Source: Curtobacterium guangdongense
Lineage (GTDB): Bacteria > Actinomycetota > Actinomycetes > Actinomycetales > Microbacteriaceae
DNA: 64,000 nt
Direction of reading: 5' to 3'
Assembly (NCBI RefSeq): GCF_049341845.1
Contig: NZ_JBMPIT010000001.1
Location: 1-64,000 of the forward strand
The notes under the pieces are model-generated. The model was not told the origin of the DNA. It did not search any database and saw only the letters and a program-made list of their open reading frames with translations. Below, one piece after another: positions 58,478-64,000 of the stretch (positions are counted from its first letter, which is position 1; every line of letters starts with the position of its first letter). Both the position numbers and the translations under genes were made by a program.

Positions 58478-59662
58478 TCAGCGACTGACGCGGCGGCCGA
58501 ATCGCAGGCGGTCGGCCGCGGTGACGTTGACGGAGAAGCGGGAGGGGTCGAGGAAGGTGGCCGGCAGCTCGGTGGCCCCCGTCGTCGCGAGGTCGGCAGC
58601 GACGATGCCCATCGCGGGGGCGAGCTTGAAGCCGTGCCCGGAGAACCCACCGAGGACGGTCACGCGGTCGTCCCATCCGAGCGGTCCGACGAACGCGTCG
58701 TGGTCGGCCGTGTAGCCGTCCATGTACACGCCGGCACGGACCACCTCGGGGACGACCCCGGGGACGAGGGTCCGGATCGCGTCCCGGACCTCGTCGAACA
58801 GTGCATCGGGGGGTGTGCGGTCGAGGAGGTCGGGATCCGCGACCCGGTCCCACCCGTTGTTCAGGCCGATCTTGACGGTGGCGCCGTCGATGGACGGCCA
58901 GCCGGAGATGTCGAAGCCGTCGGACTGGCGGACGAAGATCGGGAACACGTCCTCCGTGAACCGCTCCGGCGTCGCCGTCGGGAACCAGGTCATCACGATC
59001 CGGATGACCTCATGCAGCGGCGTGATCCCCGGCAGGAGCTGGGACGTCCAGACGCCGGCCGAGACGACGAGACGCGGGAAGCGGAACTCCCGTTCGTCGG
59101 TGTGCACCTCGACCGCGGCGTCGGTCATCCGGATCTCCGTCACGCGGGCCCGTCGGTGGACGACTCCGCCGAGCCGCTCGGCCTCGGATGCGGCGAGCGC
59201 GACGGCGACCTCCGGCCGGAGGTACCCCGACTCGTGGTCGAGGTACGCGACGTCCCCGGCACGGACCGCGTGCTGCGGGTACCGGCTCCGGAGGGCGTCC
59301 GTGTCGAGGAACTCATGGTCGATGCCGTGCTCGGCGATCGAGCGGCCGACCGACTCCAGGAACGTGGAGCCGTCCGTCCCGATCATCAGCCCGCCGGTCA
59401 TGTGCAACAGTCGCACGCCGGTGTCGGCACCGAGTCGTTCCCACTCGGCACGGGACCGGCGCAGGAGCGGCACGTAGTGACTGCCCTCGAGGTAGGCGGT
59501 CCGGAACAACCGGGACTCGCCGCCGGCCCCGGACCGGTCGTGTCCCGGTGCGAACTGCTCGAAGCCGATCGCGGAGACTCCGCGTCGTGCGAGCTGCCAC
59601 ATGGTCTGCGCGCCCATGGTGCCGACGCCGACGACGCCGACCTCCGCGTCGAACCGGGTCAT
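58478..59662 (-). CDS. FAD-dependent oxidase, DAO family (second)
   Basis: A 394-aa flavoprotein with GVVGVGTMGAQTMWQLARRG near the start and GAGGESRLFRTAY in the MSOX-like position. GGFSGHGFKLAPAMG is the conserved FAD C-terminal motif. The covalent-FAD cysteine position before YTADHDAF is not Cys, so FAD is probably bound non-covalently. It overlaps the third oxidase gene by 4 bp (ATGA). Closest in this window to the gene at 59659, which suggests duplication. Confidence 0.87.
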   Translation of the reverse strand: MTRFDAEVGVVGVGTMGAQTMWQLARRGVSAIGFEQFAPGHDRSGAGGESRLFRTAYLEGSHYVPLLRRSRAEWERLGADTGVRLLHMTGGLMIGTDGSTFLESVGRSIAEHGIDHEFLDTDALRSRYPQHAVRAGDVAYLDHESGYLRPEVAVALAASEAERLGGVVHRRARVTEIRMTDAAVEVHTDEREFRFPRLVVSAGVWTSQLLPGITPLHEVIRIVMTWFPTATPERFTEDVFPIFVRQSDGFDISGWPSIDGATVKIGLNNGWDRVADPDLLDRTPPDALFDEVRDAIRTLVPGVVPEVVRAGVYMDGYTADHDAFVGPLGWDDRVTVLGGFSGHGFKLAPAMGIVAADLATTGATELPATFLDPSRFSVNVTAADRLRFGRRVSR

Positions 59663-60804
59663 CGGAGCGTCGGGTTCCGTGCGAAGCGGTCCGCGCGGAA
59701 CCGGCCGACCGGCAGCGCGGTCTCCCCGGTGAGCGCGAGGTCGGCGGCGGCGCGGCCGATCACCGGCGACATCTTGAAGCCGTGCCCGGAGAACCCGGCC
59801 AGCACGACGATGCGGTCGTCGCCTGCGGTGTCCACGATGAAGTCGTGGTCGGCGGTCCAGGCGTCGACCTGGACGGCGTGCCGGACCGCTGCGGGGACGG
59901 CGTCGGGCACGTAGCGACGGACGTACTCGTCGACGACGGGGACCAGCTCGTCCGGCATGCGTTGGTCGAGGTCGTCGGCGTTCCCGAGGTGGTCGAGCCC
60001 TGCCGCGAGCCCGACCTTGACGGTCGCCCCGTCGGTGGTCGGCCAGATGCAGAAGTCGACGCCGGCGTCACGGCACACGAACGGGAACCGCTCGGCCGCG
60101 AACCGGTCGGGGTGGCGGACCGGGTACCAGTGCACGGCGATCGACTGGACGTCGAGACGGGGCAGCTCGATGCCGCGGATCCGGTTCGACCAGGCTCCGG
60201 CGGCCACCACCACACGGTCGAACGGGAGGCGCGCCCCGCCTTCCGTCACGACGGTCACCTCGGTGGGCCCCGGCTCCACGGCCACGACCGCGTCCCCGAC
60301 GCCGACCGCGGCCCCGCGGTCGGTCGCGGCGCGCGCCGCGGCGGAGACGGACACCTCCGCTCGGATCACGCCGGACCGCTCGTCGAGGACGGCGATCTCG
60401 TCGTCGTCCATGACGGTCTCGGGGAACCGGCCACGAGCCTCCAGACCGGTCAGCACTTCGTGCGGCAGGTCGTTCTCGGTGACGGAGGCGACCACGCCGC
60501 GCATGAAGGCGGACTCGGGCCGGCCGATCATCAGGCCGCGCGTGAGGGTGAGCAGGTCGAGACCGGTCTCCGCTTCGAGCGCGCGCCACTCGACGAGCGA
60601 CTCGGCGAGGAGCGGGACGTACTCCGGCCCCTCCGCGTACGCGCTGCGGAAGAGCCGGGTCTCGCCGCCGGCCGCGCCGAAGGCGTGCCCAGGTGCCCAG
60701 CGGTCGAAGCCGACGGCGTCGACCCCGCGCCGGGCGAGCTGCCAGAGCGTCATCGCGCCCATGGTGCCCGTCCCGACGACGGCGACGCGGGGTCCACCCG
60801 GCAT
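59659..60804 (-). CDS. FAD-dependent oxidase, DAO family (third)
   Basis: A 381-aa paralogue of the preceding enzyme: VAVVGTGTMGAMTLWQLARRG at the N terminus, GAAGGETRLFRSAY, WTADHDFIVD and GFSGHGFKMSPVIG. The covalent-FAD Cys is absent here also. The ATG shares one base with the ATPase stop (TGATG), so it is directly coupled to the importer genes. With two sister oxidases it probably handles related amines or imino acids brought in by this importer. Confidence 0.87.
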   Translation of the reverse strand: MPGGPRVAVVGTGTMGAMTLWQLARRGVDAVGFDRWAPGHAFGAAGGETRLFRSAYAEGPEYVPLLAESLVEWRALEAETGLDLLTLTRGLMIGRPESAFMRGVVASVTENDLPHEVLTGLEARGRFPETVMDDDEIAVLDERSGVIRAEVSVSAAARAATDRGAAVGVGDAVVAVEPGPTEVTVVTEGGARLPFDRVVVAAGAWSNRIRGIELPRLDVQSIAVHWYPVRHPDRFAAERFPFVCRDAGVDFCIWPTTDGATVKVGLAAGLDHLGNADDLDQRMPDELVPVVDEYVRRYVPDAVPAAVRHAVQVDAWTADHDFIVDTAGDDRIVVLAGFSGHGFKMSPVIGRAAADLALTGETALPVGRFRADRFARNPTLR

Positions 60805-61607
60805 CAGAGGACCTTCGAAAGGAACCCGGCGAGCCGCTCGGACTCGGGGTGTTCGAACATCGTCGCGGCCTCGCCCTGTTCGACGATCCGCCCCTGGTCC
60901 ATGAAGACGACGTGGTCGGCTGCCCGGCGCGCGAACCCCATCTCGTGCGTGACGACGAGCATCGTCATGCCGGCCTTCGCGAGGCCCGTCATCAGGTCGA
61001 GGACCTCCTTGACGAGCTCGGGGTCGAGGGCGCTCGTGGCTTCGTCGAAGAGCATCACCTCGGGTCGCATCGCCAGCGCCCTGGCGATCGCGACGCGCTG
61101 CTGCTGCCCGCCGGACAGGCTCGACGGGCGGAAGTCCCGCTTGTGGGCGAGTCCCACGTCCGCCAGCGAGCGCACCGCCCGGTCCCTGGCTTCCTCGACG
61201 CCGAGTCCGCGCACCTTCCGGAGCGGCAGCACGATGTTGTCCAGGACGGTCTTGTGCGGGAACAGGTTGAAGTGCTGGAACACCATGCCGACGCGGCTCC
61301 GGAGACGATCCGGGTCCCCCGTGGTCATGTCGTCGCCGTCGAGCAGGATCGTGCCGGCGGTGGGTTCCTCGAGTCGGTTGACACAGCGCAGCAGCGTGGA
61401 CTTGCCGGAGCCCGACGGCCCGATGATGCAGACGGTGTGCCCTGGCCGGACGGCGAGGTCGACGCCGTGCAGCACCTCGTTGGCGCCGAACCGCTTCGTG
61501 ATCCCGCGGAGTTCGAGTCCGGCGCCGCGGATGTCGCCGACGAGGTCGGTCACCCCGGTGTCGACGCCCGGCGTGGTGGTGCCGTCAGTGGGCGTGGTCA
61601 TGGTCAT
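60804..61607 (-). CDS. Amino-acid-type ABC importer ATPase
   Basis: A 267-aa polar-amino-acid ABC ATPase: Walker A GPSGSGKSTL near residue 63, the family motif RVGMVFQHFNLFPHKTVLDN, signature LSGGQQQRVAIARAL, Walker B VMLFDEATSALDPE and VTHEMGFA. It starts at 61607 in an ATGA overlap with the permease stop. It energises uptake for the oxidase operon. Confidence 0.94.
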   Translation of the reverse strand: MTMTTPTDGTTTPGVDTGVTDLVGDIRGAGLELRGITKRFGANEVLHGVDLAVRPGHTVCIIGPSGSGKSTLLRCVNRLEEPTAGTILLDGDDMTTGDPDRLRSRVGMVFQHFNLFPHKTVLDNIVLPLRKVRGLGVEEARDRAVRSLADVGLAHKRDFRPSSLSGGQQQRVAIARALAMRPEVMLFDEATSALDPELVKEVLDLMTGLAKAGMTMLVVTHEMGFARRAADHVVFMDQGRIVEQGEAATMFEHPESERLAGFLSKVL

Positions 61608-62404
61608 CCGTCCTGTCCGATCGTGACGGCCCCGGCAGGGGCGGTTGCTGGTGCGGCCGTCGACTGGCCGGGGCCGCCGGCGTCACCGGCGTCGACCGCG
61701 GCGCGACCGGTGCGGAGCCGGCGGTCGATGACGTTCACCAGGTGGGTGAGCGGCACCGTGATGAGCAGGTAGAAGATCCCGGCGGTCACGAGCGGCGAGA
61801 GGTTCGCGTAGGTCACGGCGGCGTCCTGACCGACCCGGAAGAGTTCACGCTGCGAGGTCACCAGGCCGAGGAAGTACACCAGCGACGAGTCCTTGACGAT
61901 CGCGATGAACTGGTTCACGAGCGCCGGCAGCACCCGCCTGATGCCCTGCGGGATGACGATCAACCGCATGGCGGGGCCGTAGCCCATGCCGAGCGCCCTG
62001 GCCGCTTCGAGCTGGCCCTTGTCGATCGACTGGATGCCGGACCGGAAGATCTCCCCGATGTAGGCGCCGGCGATCAGGCCGAGGGCGAGGATGCCGAGCG
62101 GGTACGGGTTGCCCTTGGTGATCGGGTTGAACAGCGGCGCGAGCCCCTGCCCGAGCACCAGGATCGTGAGGATCGCCGGCAGGCCCCGGAACACGTCCGT
62201 GTAGATGCCCGCCAGCACCCGGAGGGTCCGGCTGCGGGAGACGGCGAGCGCGGCGAGACCGAGCCCGATGACGATGCCGACGACGGTCGCCGCGGCGGCG
62301 AGCAGCAGGGTGTTCCAGAGGCCGTACCCGAGGATGTCGGGCAGGACGACGAGCATGTCCGGGACGTTGAAGAACGACTGCAGGAGCGTCTGGAGCTGGT
62401 CCAT
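61604..62404 (-). CDS. Amino-acid-type ABC importer permease
   Basis: A 266-aa permease of the HisM/GlnP family. Five or so helices (first LWNTLLLAAAATVVGIVIGLGLAAL), the loop QLEAARALGMGYGPAMRLIVIPQGIRR is the conserved ATPase-docking motif split here by its key residues. A Gly/Pro/Ala-rich C-terminal tail follows. It overlaps the ATPase by 4 bp and lies 9 bp after the binding-protein stop. A single permease gene implies a homodimer. Confidence 0.92.
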   Translation of the reverse strand: MDQLQTLLQSFFNVPDMLVVLPDILGYGLWNTLLLAAAATVVGIVIGLGLAALAVSRSRTLRVLAGIYTDVFRGLPAILTILVLGQGLAPLFNPITKGNPYPLGILALGLIAGAYIGEIFRSGIQSIDKGQLEAARALGMGYGPAMRLIVIPQGIRRVLPALVNQFIAIVKDSSLVYFLGLVTSQRELFRVGQDAAVTYANLSPLVTAGIFYLLITVPLTHLVNVIDRRLRTGRAAVDAGDAGGPGQSTAAPATAPAGAVTIGQDG

Positions 62405-62413
62405 GGTCGCGGC

Positions 62414-63244
62414 CTACTTGTCGGTCGGCTGGAACTGGTCCGGCACCGGAGCGTCCGGGTAGTACTTCTTCTCGATCTCCAGCCACTCGCCCGAGGCGAT
62501 GATCTCCTTGATCGCCTTGTTGATGCCCTTCTTCAGCGCGGGCTTGTCCTTGTGCATGCTCATCGCGACGGGGTACTCCGGGAGCTCGATGTTGATCGGC
62601 ATCTCGATGCTGGTGTCCTGGTCGACGAAGTCCTGGGCGATCGGGTAGTCGAGGAAGACCGCGTCGATGCTGCCGGCCTGCATCGCGGCCTTCGCGGCGT
62701 TGTTGTCCGGGTACCGGACGATCTGGACGCCGGGGAAGTGGTCCTGGGCGTACTGGTCCTCGAGCGTGCCCTGCATCAGGCCGAGGCGCTTGCCCTTGAG
62801 CGACGACGCCTTCTTGGTGATCGTCGACCCGGAGGGCGTGATGATCGAGATGTACCCGATGAAGTAGGTGTTCGAGAAGTCGACCGACTTCTTGCGCTCG
62901 GGGGTGACCGACGTGCTCGCGGCGGCGACGTCGAGCGACCCCGCGGCGACGGCCGGCAGCAGCGTCGAGAACTCCTGCTGCACGAACACCGGTTTGAGGT
63001 CCATGTGCTTCGCGATCGCGGTGGCCATGTCGACCTCGAAGCCCGTGAGCTTCCCGTTCTCGGTGTAGGCGTAGGGCTTGGCGTCGCTCAGCGTGCCGAT
63101 CTTCAGCGTGCCGGCGGTCAGGGTGCCGTAGTCCTTCGACGAGGTGGACGTCGAGGCGGAGGAGGTCGTGGAGCAGGCCGTGAGCCCGACGGCGAGGGCC
63201 GCGATGACGGCGACCGCGGCGGCCTTGGAGTGGGTGCGTCGCAT
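62414..63244 (-). CDS. Amino-acid-type ABC importer, solute-binding lipoprotein (family 3)
   Basis: A 276-aa family-3 binding protein with lipobox VGLTACSTT (Cys near residue 24). Conserved segments are GKLTGFEVDMATAIAKHM, DVAAASTSVTPERKKSVDFS and LKGKRLGLMQGT. First gene of the operon. AGGAG precedes the ATG at 63244. It is divergent from a LysR-type gene across 150 bp containing direct repeats. The ligand is probably an amino acid or amine substrate of the linked oxidases. Confidence 0.93.
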   Translation of the reverse strand: MRRTHSKAAAVAVIAALAVGLTACSTTSSASTSTSSKDYGTLTAGTLKIGTLSDAKPYAYTENGKLTGFEVDMATAIAKHMDLKPVFVQQEFSTLLPAVAAGSLDVAAASTSVTPERKKSVDFSNTYFIGYISIITPSGSTITKKASSLKGKRLGLMQGTLEDQYAQDHFPGVQIVRYPDNNAAKAAMQAGSIDAVFLDYPIAQDFVDQDTSIEMPINIELPEYPVAMSMHKDKPALKKGINKAIKEIIASGEWLEIEKKYYPDAPVPDQFQPTDK

Positions 63245-63304
63245 GGTGACTCCTGTGCTGGGGAGGATGGGTGGTGCGGGCAAAATCACCGTAAGCGATG
63301 CAAG

Positions 63305-63325
63305 CGTTCGAAAAACGTTCGGAAA
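63305..63325. promoter_or_regulatory. Direct repeats in LysR/importer divergent promoter region
   Basis: CGTTCGAAAA (63305-63314) and CGTTCGGAAA (63316-63325) repeat with 11-bp periodicity, one helical turn. The stretch 63305-63340 is the most AT-rich in the intergenic region. A -10-like TACGGT faces the binding protein (complement 63288-63293) and TACCGT (63375-63380) faces LysR. Candidate LysR-type binding region. Confidence 0.5.
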
Positions 63326-63394
63326 TAATTTAGTAACACGACCTTTACGGCGTCGTATCGCAAGTCCGTGGAAGTACCGTGCGACGATCAGGAC

Positions 63395-64000
63395 ATGGAA
63401 CTGCGCGATCTCCGAGCGTTCACGGCGGTCGCCGAGGACCTCTCCTTCAAGGACGCCGCCGCCCGGCTCGGCATGAGCCAGTCGGCGCTCAGCCAGTCGG
63501 TCTCACGGTTCGAGCGGGAACTCGGGGTGTCGCTCTTCGAGCGCGGACAGCGGCGGGCACCGGAGCTCACGCCGCAGGGTCGCGTCCTCGCCGCCCAGGC
63601 GAAGGCACTGCTCGACCACGCCGAGCAGGTCGAGGCGTCGGTCGTGGACGAACCGACGGCGACCGTGCCGCTCAAGGTCTCCTCGATCTCGTCGACGTTC
63701 GCCGGACTGGTCCCCCGCGTCGTGCCGCGACTCCGCGCGGCCGTGCCCGACGTCCGCGTCTCGCTGATGAGCGTGTTCGACACCCACGTGACCCGTGCCG
63801 TCCTCGAGCACCGCGTGGACTTCGCGTTCGGACGACTCTCCGAGGCACCGGAGGGTGTCGACTTCTCGTTCGTCGCGCACGAGCCACTCGTCGCCGCCGT
63901 GCCCTCGACGCACCCGCTCGCCACCCGCGATCGCATCGCCCTCGCGGAGCTCCGGGACGACCCGTTCGTGCTCTTCCACCGCGACGAGGGGATCCCGGGC
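63395..64000 (+). CDS. LysR-family regulator (partial, runs off the window)
   Basis: The first 202 codons of a LysR-type regulator. The winged helix MELRDLRAFTAVAEDLSFKD, RLGMSQSALSQSVSRFERELG is complete. The effector domain begins at VPLKVSSISSTFAGLVP and is cut by the window edge after FHRDEGIPG. It is divergent from the amine/amino-acid importer-oxidase operon and is probably its regulator, as usual for LysR genes. A TACCGT -10 box lies 14 bases before the ATG. Confidence 0.9.
   Translation, partial: MELRDLRAFTAVAEDLSFKDAAARLGMSQSALSQSVSRFERELGVSLFERGQRRAPELTPQGRVLAAQAKALLDHAEQVEASVVDEPTATVPLKVSSISSTFAGLVPRVVPRLRAAVPDVRVSLMSVFDTHVTRAVLEHRVDFAFGRLSEAPEGVDFSFVAHEPLVAAVPSTHPLATRDRIALAELRDDPFVLFHRDEGIPG

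Noticed and set aside
1..64000. CRISPR arrays, tRNA/rRNA genes, insertion-sequence transposases, prophage or integrase genes
   Set aside because: No spaced identical repeats, no transposase or integrase motifs, and no convincing tRNA cloverleaf were seen anywhere in the window.

Overview
The window comes from a very high-GC actinobacterium. The gene content, the TAGNNT-type -10 boxes and the frequent 4-bp ATGA/GTGA gene overlaps fit a plant- or soil-associated Microbacteriaceae, most likely Curtobacterium or a close relative. The genus is inferred from general resemblance, not from a search.

Layout. 0.1-7.3 kb: an FGGY sugar kinase, a secreted LolA/RseB-like protein with an ABC exporter pair, an MDR oxidoreductase, a cyclic-nucleotide-type phosphodiesterase and a small secreted protein. 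7.3-31.4 kb: a large L-rhamnoside/L-rhamnose catabolic island. It holds two intact GH78 alpha-L-rhamnosidases and the remnant of a third, an ABC importer, an MFS importer with rhamnose mutarotase, a LacI regulator, and the chain rhaI, rhaEW (aldolase-dehydrogenase fusion), rhaB and lldD. A ferredoxin / ferredoxin reductase / cytochrome P450 cassette with a divergent AraC regulator sits inside this island. Four copies of a 12-bp LacI-type operator (TGAAACGATTCA) lie at the promoters of one GH78 gene, the ABC importer operon, the MFS-mutarotase operon and the rhaI operon, which defines a local regulon.

31.4-41 kb: a NatAB-type ABC exporter, small membrane proteins, and a ROK-regulated alpha-glucoside operon (ABC importer plus GH13 alpha-glucosidase). 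41-48 kb: a TetR regulator, a PnuC-type transporter, a SipW/ER-type signal peptidase with three likely substrates, and an Eis-type acetyltransferase. 48-54 kb: a peptide ABC importer whose two ATPases are fused, preceded by a gene-free stretch holding a strongly structured three-way-junction RNA candidate and a 37-aa ORF. 54-64 kb: an MFS exporter with a divergent ArsR-like regulator, then a seven-gene operon (amino-acid-type ABC importer, three tandem DAO-family flavoprotein oxidases, SDR) divergent from a LysR gene cut by the window end.

How the genes work together: secreted or cytoplasmic rhamnosidases free rhamnose from plant rhamnosides. Rhamnose enters by the ABC or MFS route, is mutarotated and isomerised, and is processed to DHAP and L-lactaldehyde/L-lactate, the latter going to pyruvate through LldD. 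The P450 cassette could act on the aglycones set free (inference). Other notable signals are a deletion scar joining a lacI relic to a GH78 relic, two intergenic hairpins with perfect 24-bp stems, and many apparently leaderless genes.
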